Source: Vigna angularis (Eukaryota > Streptophyta > Magnoliopsida > Fabales > Fabaceae). From it: 64,000 nt of DNA. Below the pieces are notes generated by a model. That model made no database searches, was not told the DNA's origin, and saw nothing but the letters and a program-made list of their open reading frames with translations. The stretch spans positions 10,414,479-10,478,478 of the forward strand of contig NC_068977.1 in NCBI RefSeq assembly GCF_016808095.1. Reading direction: 5' to 3'. Below are positions 51,541 to 60,659 of this stretch, one piece after another (within the stretch, counting starts at the first letter, position 1; each line of letters starts with the position of its first letter). Made by a program: the position numbers and the translations under genes.

Positions 51541-52604
51541 TGAGGTGGCGAGATGCGGTTGGCTAGATCTGTGTGGGGAGGATTTGGACACGTGGCATGA
51601 TATGGTGGAGTCTAGCTTAGGAGGGGTGTGTATAGGAAACTTAGGGAGGTGTAGTAGAAATGGCTTAGTGTTTGGACTTGGTCTTTGGCCTGTTTCAGAA
51701 ATAGGAGTGTATGTAGGGATTTTAGGGGATGCAAGGGTAAAGCTTGTCTGTTTGGTCCATCTGTACATTACTTTCCAAATAAAACCTCATTTTGGGCCTT
51801 GAATTGCCATTTGGACCAATAAAACTTATATTCTCAGCTGCACAAATAAACATTAGAACATCCAAGAATAATTTATGCGCAAAAACTTACTTTTTACGTC
51901 TCTTTATTTCCCAAACCCAATCATCACAAATTCACTTAAAATCAACCATTTAAACACAATTATCCCATCAAAATTTTAATTTTCAAACATAAATGTGGGC
52001 ATAAATATGCACTCATCACCGAGGTATAGACATCTCGTGCGTGATAGTAGAAATTGGGTGGTCCGATAACAGCCCGATAGCGGGTGGAATAGAAGAATAG
52101 AATGCCCACTTAGAACTCACTAGGATAGGCTCTAACCATGGCTCTGATACCATGTTAGTAGTGGGTTTTAAGCCTAACTCAACCCCACAAAACTGGCTTG
52201 TAGGGTGAGGTTTGCATCCACTTATAAACTAAGAATTGACCTTATCTCTAGTCGATGTGGGACTTCCAACATATGAACTCATGCTTAAAGCATCTGCGTA
52301 GTGTTGCTCCCTCTCAGAGTCATTTTGGAAAAGTTCCAAGGCAGGTCCCTGCATGCATGCCAAGGATAAAGGCAGTAAAAACTACATTTTGGCAGCAAAC
52401 ATGCATATCACATCCTAATAAAGATGCTATTTTATCTGCTTCATTTCATATTTATTTCTTTGTCATTTCTTATTAAAAATATAACATGTCAATCAACCCA
52501 ACATGTACTTAAACTAAAGGAGAGATTTGTACCTCTGACAGCGCTTTCTTTGAAGCAAGCAATGGTAAGTGTTTCAGTATAAAAGTTGGGACCGAAATAC
52601 GAAC

Positions 52605-53100
52605 CTGATGAATCGCGCCCTCTCCTCCTAGAGTGCTTTTATCTTTGCGTCCGCTTCTCTTTCAGCGTGTTTCCAGGAGAATTGGGTGGGCACCTGCGAA
52701 GGCACTCCACCGCCCAAGTTAGAAAGAAGGATCTCTTTTTGGTGTTCTTTTTTTTCAATCATAGAAGGAAATCATACCTTATTCCACCTCTCCTTTTCAT
52801 ATTTATCTTCCTAATGAAGACAAACCGTTTTTCTTAAAATTCGGTAAGTTGAGCTTTTTGTCTTTCCGGAAAAGACAAGCGTTAAATCGTAGTTGATACT
52901 AGGCCAGCTAATCCCGTGATTTGTGGAACTAACTATTTGTTCTTTTGCTTATTGGGATTTAGTATGTTCAACTTGACTAAATTTGACCAGACGTATGGCT
53001 TTGCCAACTGATTACTGCAATCGAAACATGCGATCGCCATATTACGACTGCAATGTATCTCAGATTCTTAATGGTCGGCCGGGTTACCAGTTGACCGTTG
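52605..53100 (-). other. Retroelement-like sequence right of the split gene
   Basis: Contains GGCACCTGCGAAGGCACTCC (52689) and CAAGTTAG, phrases also seen near 55378-55408 (CACCTGTCAAAGGCACTCCG). This could be the left LTR matching the right LTR at 55141. Ends not defined. Confidence 0.35.
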
Positions 53101-53104
53101 GTGA

Positions 53105-53420
53105 ACTTAGGCTACACGTCCCCTTAAGGATCGTTCGTATCATTGAACTGTCGCGACATCGCTCGACAACTTGTTTATTGTCGTCCACACATGCGATCGC
53201 TATGTTACGATCGTAACACGTCCCCTTAAAGGTCGCTTGTATCATTGAACTGTCGCGACATCGCTCGACAACTTGTTTATTGCCGTCGACACATGCGATC
53301 GCTATGTTACGATCGTAACACGTCCCCTTAAAGGTCGCTCGTATCATTGAATTGTCGCGACATCGCTCGACAACTTGTTTATTGCTGTCGACACATGCGA
53401 TCGCTATAATATGATCGTTT
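53105..53420. repeat. 102-bp minisatellite with CGATCG palindromes
   Basis: ATGCGATCGC occurs at 53191, 53293 and 53395 (period 102), and GTTACGATCGTAAC, a 14-bp perfect palindrome, sits in the units. About three copies. Confidence 0.9.
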
Positions 53421-53496
53421 TATCGATTGATGTTCAAGGGGTAAGTTGCGGGTCGACGTTGGCCTTTGATACGCTCGACATATATATATACGACCG

Positions 53497-53518
53497 CCAT
53501 CTTACGATCGTAAGATGG
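53497..53518. repeat. Perfect 22-bp palindrome
   Basis: Centred on the GATC at 53506-53509 and reading the same on both strands, with arms CCATCTTAC/GTAAGATGG. It marks the start of the next minisatellite. Confidence 0.9.
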
Positions 53519-53717
53519 TCTGTCATTGCGCGGGGTTATCAGTCGATTATCGATGTATTCTGGTCGCCCGATTTACCGGTCGACAGTTTGAGTGTTCAGG
53601 TATCCTACGATACGTAAGATGGTCTGTCATTGCGCGGGGTTATCAGTCGATTATCGATGTATTCTGGTCGCCCGGTTTACCGGTCGACAGTTGGACTGTT
53701 CAGGTATCCTACGATAC
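53510..53717. repeat. Two copies of a 104-bp unit
   Basis: GTAAGATGGTCTGTCATTGC starts at 53510 and 53614. Copies differ at only a few bases. Confidence 0.9.
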
Positions 53718-54059
53718 AGTAAGTGTTTCATACATAAGTCCAGATACAAAGTACTAGTTATGTGGGCATGTTTATATTTCTCACGGTTAAAGCACATACC
53801 TGACATAGCTCGGCATAATGTTTATATATCTCACTGCTTTCATCTTCTCGTATTCTTTATTAGGAAGAAGACGTAATCGAATTTGAAGTTTAAAGAAAGT
53901 AGATGATTATACCCTGTAAGGTAGACCGGTCAGTTGAAGATGCTCGAATGAGAAGGATTGTTCCTAGAGAGCGCTTCTGAGAATAACCGTCCGTAGCCCA
54001 GGAGAACTTCCTAGCAGACGTTAATGACCGTGTGTGGCCCAGAAGTTCTTGAAGAACAT

Positions 54060-55110
54060 CCTAGTAGATGAAATCTATTCGGCCGAATTGTTGAATGCCT
54101 GAACTCTTGACGCCTTGAAGGACGGACGATTGAGGCCTGAAGGCCGAGTACCTGTGTGGCCGAACGGTCGAGTTCTGGTGAGGCCGAATGGCCGAATACC
54201 TAAATGTTGAGGCCACAGAAGGCCAAACAGTAGAGGTCGAGTGACCGGACACCTGCAAGGCCGAACGGCCGAACCAAATGCATGGGAGGCAGAATTGCCG
54301 AAGGCATGTGAGGCCGAATGGCCGAAATGAATGCGTGAAAGGCTGAATGGCCAAATTAATGGGGCGTCAAATGGACGAAGGTATGTGGGGCCCGGGAGAC
54401 CGAACGGTTGAACCCGTGAGGCCGAACGGCCGAATGGTAGAGGTAGAACACGTACCTTGGAGGCCAAATGGCCTGATGGTTGATGTCGGACGATCGAGTA
54501 ACTTTGGACGAACGACCAAGAGGTTGAGGCCGGACGATCGAATGTTGAATGCCAAATTTGGCTAAGTACCTAAGGCCGAACGGCCAAATGGTAGAGGTCG
54601 AGCACGTACCTTGGAGGCCAAATGGCCGGATGGTTGATGTCGGACGACCGAGTAACTTTGGACGAACGACCAAGAGGTTGAGGCCGGACGGTCGAATGTT
54701 GAATGCCAAATTTGGCTAAGTACCTAAGGCCGAACGACCGAATGGTAGAGGTCGAACACGTACCTTGGAGGCCAAATGGCCGGATGGTTGATGTCGGACG
54801 ACCGAGTAACTTTGGACGAACGACCAAGAGGTTGAGGCCGGACGGTCGAATGTTGAATGCCAAATTTGGCTAAGTACCTAAGGCCGAATGGCCGAATGGT
54901 AGAGGTCGAACACGTACCTTGGAGGCCAAATGGCCGGATGGCAGATACCAAATTTGGTTGAGGCCGGACGGCCGAGAGTTGAGGCCGAACGGTCGGGAGA
55001 CTGAGTTGTTGGGTTGATGTAGCCGAGTGCAAAGGGCTGAACGATGGAAGTTGACGTTCTTTTGAGGTGCCCCTCATTGCTCATTGGTTCCTTGTGTCTA
55101 CAATGAGGAA
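54060..55110 (-). repeat. GGCCGAA-rich minisatellite, 154-bp higher-order unit
   Basis: CGTACCTTGGAGGCCAAATG occurs near 54451, 54605, 54759 and 54913 (period 154). The left part (54100-54350) consists of shorter GGCCGAAYGGCCGAA units. It lies next to the primer site at 55122, so it is the 5' leader of a minus-strand retroelement. Long frames here follow the repeat and are not taken as genes. Confidence 0.85.
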
Positions 55111-55121
55111 TACCCACTCGG

Positions 55122-55138
55122 CCCCACGGTGGGCGCCA
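55122..55138 (-). other. Retroelement primer-binding site
   Basis: Minus strand reads TGGCGCCCACCGTGGGG, two bases after an LTR end (GAAACA). A primer site of this form is common in plant Ty3-type elements. Confidence 0.7.
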
Positions 55139-55140
55139 AA

Positions 55141-55432
55141 TGTTTCGGTCGGATCTGGTGGGACCCTATTAAAACACTCATGAACGGTAAAGACTGGCGG
55201 ACGGATGATATCTCATGCTACGGATCGGACGGACGCTTGGTGACGAACGGACGCCTTCTGACGAGCTCTTGGCTGAGGGCTGGATGCACTGGGAAGGGCC
55301 GAACGGGCTCTCGTCTTCAAGTCTTGGTTGTAGTATTCGTCCTCTCCCTCCTCGCTCTCCAAGCCGGGCGGTCGTGCACCTGTCAAAGGCACTCCGACGC
55401 TTAAGTTAGTAACATGACCAAGTGGTCTGTAA
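55141..55432 (-). repeat. Putative 5' LTR of the minus-strand element
   Basis: Plus strand begins TGTTTCGGTCGG next to the primer site. It extends through CACCTGTCAAAGGCACTCCG to about 55430. The outer end is not certain. Confidence 0.5.
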
Positions 55433-55451
55433 TGCATATGTATATTGCATT

Positions 55452-55628
55452 CTAAGCAATCCGTCTAGAACTCATACCAAAAACTGAAATTAGATAGATC
55501 CTAATATGAAAAACACAAGTGTTTTTACTTGGAAATGCAGGAAACACTCGTTCAAATTGGGCGGCAACACCAGAGAAGAAACTAAAAATGACTAAGAAAA
55601 TGAGTGCCGAGATTTTCAGGCCCTTCAT
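55452..55628 (-). CDS. Small putative secreted peptide (58 aa)
   Basis: ATG at 55628, TAG at 55452-55454. The N-terminus MKGLKISALIFLVIFSFFSG is a textbook signal peptide: basic start, about 14 hydrophobic residues, then a small-residue GVAA cleavage site. QFERVFPAFPSKN and a short tail follow. There may instead be a splice donor within CCAAGTAAAAAC, which would make this the first exon of a larger secreted protein, possibly cut off by the retroelement just to the left. No family recognised; no cysteine pattern. Confidence 0.4.
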   Translation of the reverse strand: MKGLKISALIFLVIFSFFSGVAAQFERVFPAFPSKNTCVFHIRIYLISVFGMSSRRIA

Positions 55629-55639
55629 CTATCTTAGAT

Positions 55640-56140
55640 TTATTTCTCCAATAGCAATACCCAAATGTAATGAAGTTAAAAGTGAAAAAGAGTGATATTA
55701 TTCATAGTAACCCATTACAGAAACATCTTTCCTTTCTCTCTTTTACAATGTATCAGCAGATAAAATCTTCCAATTATGAACGTGTTAGCCTCGGCCTCAG
55801 GCTCCTTTTCATTTTCTGATTGAAATTCTCTAGCCACTTTTCCGTTCTGAATTCGCAGCTTAATTACACCAAAGAACTATTCTAGGTTGAGAAATATCAC
55901 CATATTGCTCCTTCTTAATAATGATTTATCCCACCTGATACAAGGAACTGCACAAGTCTCTACCACAACAACACAAGGAACAAAACCAACACCTTTAGTC
56001 CCTGCTCTTTCTTCAAACAAATAGCAAAAAAGTTCGGTTGCAAAAGATGGTACTCCTCTCCTCTATCCTTCTTATTGGCTATTTATTTAGTCATTCAGTT
56101 ATAAGATTTATAATTCACAGCAAAAGACAAAAACTTAGGA
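55640..56140 (-). other. Possible exon fragment and flank
   Basis: The minus strand around 55870-55730 has an open frame (VIKLRIQNGKVAREFQSENE... ending GKMFL). It is unsupported by splice or family evidence. Otherwise AT-rich. Confidence 0.2.
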
Positions 56141-56587
56141 GAATTGTAACATCCCGATTATATAATAACCAATATTATATAAAAAGACGTCAACATTCAA
56201 ATATAGAGAACAGTCAGAATATGACGTGTAATTTAAGTGCGAAATTACAGTCATCCAAATAAAAGGAGTGAAAATTTAAACTTAACAGTTTAGATTATTG
56301 AACACTACAAGTGTTCGAATAGGAAAATTCCTAACAGTCTAAACCGCAACCTCGGTATCCTCTAGCTCTTGCTCCAAGGGAATCTCCTCGACAACATCTG
56401 CTCCCATCCAAGTGGATGATCATCGCCAACGAAACATACCCAAACGGCACACAACACAAACAATGCAAGGGTGAGCTAGATATAAAAAGCATGTTATACA
56501 TATATCATAGTTGATTCATGTCATCATACATAGATACATATAAAGGAACAATTAAAACATGCTCGTTAAACCACAACTCACACATCT

Positions 56588-56815
56588 TTATGCTTGCATA
56601 GTTCTGCTGGCACTCCCCAACACTATGCAAGGTAAATCCACGTCACACGACTCCTCTTTACACTTGCATAGTTCTGTTGGCACTCTCCAATACTATGCAA
56701 GGTAAATCCACAACACACAACTCATCCGGATTTGTATAACTGTCGAACTAACAGTCGTCTTTACACTTGCATAGTTCTGCTGGCACTCTCCAACACTAGC
56801 AAGGTAAATCCCCAA
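56588..56815. repeat. Three hairpin units TTGCATAG...CTATGCAA
   Basis: CTTGCATAGTTCTGYTGGCA occurs three times (near 56595, 56663 and 56766), the first two closed by CTATGCAAGGTAAATCC and the third by CTAGCAAGG. Arms of 8 bp with a loop of about 22 bp. Confidence 0.85.
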
Positions 56816-57179
56816 CCTGCCTATATCTGCCATTAAAGGCTATAGACGAGGACCTCCATCTACTCTCACCACTGACACTGTTCTTCTCTATGTGAGCATG
56901 AACAATGCTTTGAGTGTAGGGATAGACAGACCGATCCTAAGTTCACTACAGTTATACAAAACAACCACAACACCACATAACCACTTATAGTCATCTCTCC
57001 CTGAGATGTCCACTTCATACTCACATACATCATTTACATTTACAATCATATCCTCACCGTAATTTATCATATTTCATACATTCACATATTTTCACATACA
57101 TCACATCCCAGTATATATTCCGAACATTTGTACACATGATTCAATTCAAGAGAAAATGCACTTAGACTCAACACTATTT

Positions 57180-58440
57180 GTAGAATACTATTTGGACGAG
57201 CATTATTCACCGAACACTGCTAGACGAACGCTACTGAACGAACGCTATTTTCCAAACACCAGGCCGAACGCTATTTGGACGGACGTTATCGGATCCTACC
57301 ACATCATGTCGAACACTAAAAACCGAGCACCACACTGGATTGAACACCATTCGGCTGAACGCTATAACCGAACACTTCACTTAAATCGAATACTGCCTGG
57401 ACGAACGTTAAGATCAAACTCATAGGCTCGACACTAAAACATCAAACGTTATTAGACCGAATACTTTATGACCGAACACTATTCGAACGAACGCTAAGCT
57501 TAAGCACTATTTTCCGAGCACTATTTACGAACGGTCGTTTCCTGAAATATTCATCATCCAGACCGATCACTCCCTATTAACGATCGCTATGAGACGAAAC
57601 ACTCTGAGGCCGAACGCTAAGGTCGAAATCCATTTAACAGAACAGTATTAAATCAACACCTGACCGAACGGTACTAAATCCATTCTGACCGTTCGGTACT
57701 AAATCAAATCCTGAGAATACTAATTTAATCCGAATACTACAATTTCGAAAGTTCAATATCAAACTAAAGAATATCAATTTACAACCGAACGTTCCACATC
57801 TAAGTTTACGAATATAAATTTAAAACCGAACGCAGACTAATACATCAAAACCGAACGTTCAAGATTCAATCTTATGAATATCAGATGAAGGCCGAACGCT
57901 ACAATTACTAATACATGAAGACCGATCGTTCGAACGCTCAAGATTGAAACCTAAGTGTACCAATTTAACAACGAACGCTCAAATTCAATTATACACCCAG
58001 ACGAACGCTCTAGATAACCATTGGAGACTATCGAATTAAAACCGAACACTACAATCACTAATACATCAAAACCGACCGTTAAGATCCAAACCTAAGAATT
58101 TCAGATGAATACCGAATGCTCATGATTCAAACCTAAGAATACTTCGCGAAGGCCGAACGCTCAGAATTGAAACCCCTGAATATCAATATAAGAACGAACA
58201 TTCAAGATTGAAACCTAAAATACCAAATTGGGAACGAGCGCTCATAATCATTAATCTACCTAGACCGAACGCTACAGCTTCCTTTATGAGAATGCTAAAC
58301 TAAGGACGAACGCCTAACATTACTAATTCACTGGATACTGTTTGGACGAACGTCTAGTATATTACTTACTTTGCCTAAGGACGAACGTGAACGCTCGTTA
58401 CCTTAGAACACAAAACCGAACGCTCATGGTATTTTTGCCG
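57180..58440. repeat. Dense CGAACGCT/ACCGAACG motif field
   Basis: The ACCGAACG(C/G)T core and variants recur roughly every 30-60 bp over 1.2 kb, separated by AT-rich spacers such as CCTAAGAATA. Not a regular tandem repeat. Confidence 0.85.
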
Positions 58441-58611
58441 ACCACTAATTGGTCGAGCAAATTGGACGAACGCCCCATTTTTACTGACCAAAATTGAACG
58501 TACGCGCGTTCTGCAGAATTCTGCAGAATCGCACCAGATTTTCCAGAAAACCCAGAAACCCCATTTTTCATCCCCTTCTTCCCAGATTTGCATCAAATAC
58601 AGTATATTTCA

Positions 58612-58698
58612 ACAATCAAACAAAAGATCTGACTCCCCTTACAATCAAACAAAAGATCTAGCTCCCCTTACAATCAAACAAAAGATCTAGCTCCCCTT
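58612..58698. repeat. Three 29-bp tandem units
   Basis: ACAATCAAACAAAAGATCT plus ACTCCCCTT or GCTCCCCTT, three times without gaps. Confidence 0.9.
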
Positions 58699-59459
58699 GA
58701 AGACTTCCTTTGATCTAGAAATGCAGTGTCTTGATCTCCTTGCAACTCCAAAAGTTCTCCACTTCACCTCTCCCAGATTTGCAGCAAGCCTTACACTCCT
58801 CCAGATGCAGCACCGAACACCCCTCTTGAATCAATCTCCTCCAAGACTTGCAACCCATGGCCTCCTTGCACTTCAGCAGCTCCCCACTTCACCCTCTCAC
58901 AGATATGGCAGCAAGAATTCCACTCCTCCAGAATTTCAAAACCAGCACCCGTTGAATCCAATGGGTTCTTCTCTTAAAAGGAAAGAAGACTCTGCACTCC
59001 ACTGTTGGTGCCAGCTTGGACGATCCTCAGCCGTCCCTTCCACTCCTCAGTGCCAAGCCCACTACGAAGGTAATGATGGTGTCTCCCTTGGTGGCTGAAG
59101 CACTTCCAGGTAGAGAGACCCACCACTCACATCTGCTGCTGAACAAAGCCAAAACAGTGGTACTTCCACTTTTGCTGAACGTGCAGCCACCCACATGAGG
59201 CCCACCCCCACCACATTTTCTTTTCTAAAATAAAAGAACGTGCGGTCCTTATAAGAATGGTTAACAATTAAATCTGTAGGGATTCTGAATCTTGACAATC
59301 ACGAGCAAAAATAAATTTAGAATTGGATAAAATGAAAGAGCAGTAACAATCACTTGCCAATAAATTTGATTCGTTTAGTAGCAGGTTAATTTACTAAGCA
59401 ATTAATTCATTTTTTAGATACTTTACTAGCATTGTTCCTTTATCCAGTCGATGTCTTCC
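58699..59459. other. No firm gene
   Basis: Cytosine-rich to about 59200 with CTCCTCCAGA and GGCAGCAAG repeated words, then AT-rich. Frames here have no recognised family. It may be the 5' part of family F on the minus strand. Confidence 0.35.
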
Positions 59460-60075
59460 TGTAACATCCCAAAATACAGTAAACACCATAATTTAGAATT
59501 TAATTACATTAATCAATTAAACAAAACAGTCTTACATTAAAACTGGGTTCAAAAAGCCGAACGACTTAAAATACAGAAACCAAAATACAATACAACAGAG
59601 CTAAGAAGAGTCAGGGACGAACGGTTTTACAAAACCAAATAACCGAACGTCCGCTAATAAGACTAAACAATTCAAAACTAAACAAACGAGCGCGCTAGGG
59701 CTCGGCCTTTACTTCCACATCTACGAGGCTCGCATCTTCCAAATTTTCTTCTTCCAGCGCCTCTTCAAGTAGCTCACTTCCATCTACTCCCATCCACACA
59801 GATGATCATCGCGAAGACAAGACGGACGTACAAGGCCGAGGGACAACACAAGGAAAAACAAAGGGTAAGCTTATGTAATTTAATTCAAACCTTAACATAA
59901 AAATTCAACAATTCAAACATACCAGAATATTTCAACATGAATAATCATCCAAAAACTATTACTAGACGGACCGTCCGGACTATATGAATCTGTGTAGCTA
60001 CAGGCGTCCCTTGCACCCGGGTGATGTAGTAACTGGAATAATCACATGAGCTGCCACCCGAGGTTAGCCCTATCC
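59460..60075. mobile_element. Family E copy 5, truncated
   Basis: Starts TGTAACATCCC with all left landmarks (GATGATCAT near 59800, GTCCGGACTATATGA near 59972) and stops after GAGGTTAGCCCTATCC, where an Athila-type LTR fragment begins. Confidence 0.7.
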
Positions 60076-60659
60076 AAAGAGGACGCTCGTCCAGAAAAGA
60101 TGACGCTCGTCCAGGAAAGAGGACGCTCGTCCAGAAGAGGACGCACGTCCCAGGAGAGGACGCTCGTCCCAGGCAGAAGTGGACGCTCGTCCAGCCAGGC
60201 AGAGGACGCTCGTTCGGCCAGACAGGCAGAGGACACTCGTCCAAGCCAGGCAGAGCAGGACGCTCGTCCAGCTAGCAGAGAGGACGCTCGTCCAAGTAGC
60301 AGAGAGGACGCTCGTCCAGAGGGATAAGATGACGCTCGTCAACATTTAGGACGCTCGTCCAATTTCAATATCCAGATGGTCCGCGCCGGGCATGACGGGG
60401 CGCCGGGCGCGGCTTTTTGCGAGAGGCTCGCGCCCGGGCGCGAAACAGAGAGCGTCGAGCGCGACTTTTCGCCAGTTTTCAATTTTTCCCGAGAGCCTCG
60501 CGCCCGGGCGCGACTGACAGAGGGCACCGGGCGCGACTTTTGCTAATGTGTCAGATCCAGCTTATTTAACCCAGAAACGTGAAGGGGTTTGGGTCTTTGG
60601 TTATTTGGAGGTGCGATTTCACTCAGAGGAGAGCTTGGAGGGCTGCTAGGGTTCGTGGG
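60076..60659 (+). mobile_element. Partial Athila-type LTR (older copy)
   Basis: Matches the later part of the neighbouring LTR (60890-61612): a GGACGCTCGTCC array, GC-rich GCGCCCGGGCGCG blocks, a TATTTAACCC promoter-like site (about 60566), and GGAGAGCTTGGAGG. It stops at TTCGTGGG, where the full LTR is inserted. Confidence 0.7.
60080..60360. repeat. GGACGCTCGTCC array, first block
   Basis: About 14 copies of an interrupted palindrome (GGACG-CT-CGTCC) with spacers of 4-20 bp. Confidence 0.9.

Larger units (their letters stand above)
49373..52018 (-). mobile_element. Solo LTR (about 2.65 kb) nested in the TRIM
   Basis: Ends TGATAGGCC and ACTCATCA (plus strand), flanked by CCGAG (49368-49372 and 52019-52023). 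On the minus strand it starts TGATGAGTGCATATTTATG and ends GGCCTATCA. No primer site, gag or pol. GACTCAAGG and related end phrases resemble Athila/Tat-type LTRs. It contains a sixfold CAAAGTA motif and a GC-rich segment. Confidence 0.8.
49236..52271 (-). mobile_element. TRIM retrotransposon (119-bp LTRs) in a coding exon
   Basis: LTRs 49236-49354 and 52153-52271 are nearly identical, with ends TGTTGG...CTAACA on the minus strand. They are flanked by TATGA (49231-49235 and 52272-52276). On the minus strand TGGTATCAGAGCC abuts the 5' LTR (52152-52140), and GAAGGGGGTGT precedes the 3' LTR. Apart from the nested solo LTR, the internal region is only about 150 bp and codes for nothing, as expected for terminal-repeat retrotransposons in miniature. 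Confidence 0.9.
49059..52604 (-). pseudogene. Last two exons of an unrecognised host gene, split by a TRIM
   Basis: Penultimate exon 52604-52533 (24 codons: VRISVPTFILKHLPLLASKK...) is bounded by AG and GT. The last exon starts at 52348 (GPALELFQNDSEREQHYADA), is cut at 52272, and resumes at 49235, ending WLTGEEKLQRI and TGA at 49059. Counting the 5-bp target copy once gives exactly 83 codons with the frame kept, so the exon was intact before insertion. I do not recognise the family. The insert would add about 3 kb of sequence with stops, so the C-terminal 55 or so residues are probably lost unless the insert is spliced out. Upstream exons are not visible to the right of 52604. Confidence 0.65.
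56145..58700. mobile_element. LTR-like unit of family F (related to family E)
   Basis: Starts TGTAACATCCCG and has the GGATGATCAT landmark of family E (56415). It then carries a triple hairpin repeat and more than 30 CGAACGCT-like motifs. The 58430-58640 part matches 18565-18850 in inverse orientation. The right end is not defined (it may reach about 59216, where CCACCACA could be a terminus). No coding domain. Confidence 0.5.

Noticed and set aside
54061..55117. Minus-strand frames with IRPFGL repeats
   Set aside because: Translation of the 154-bp minisatellite; no start context or domain.
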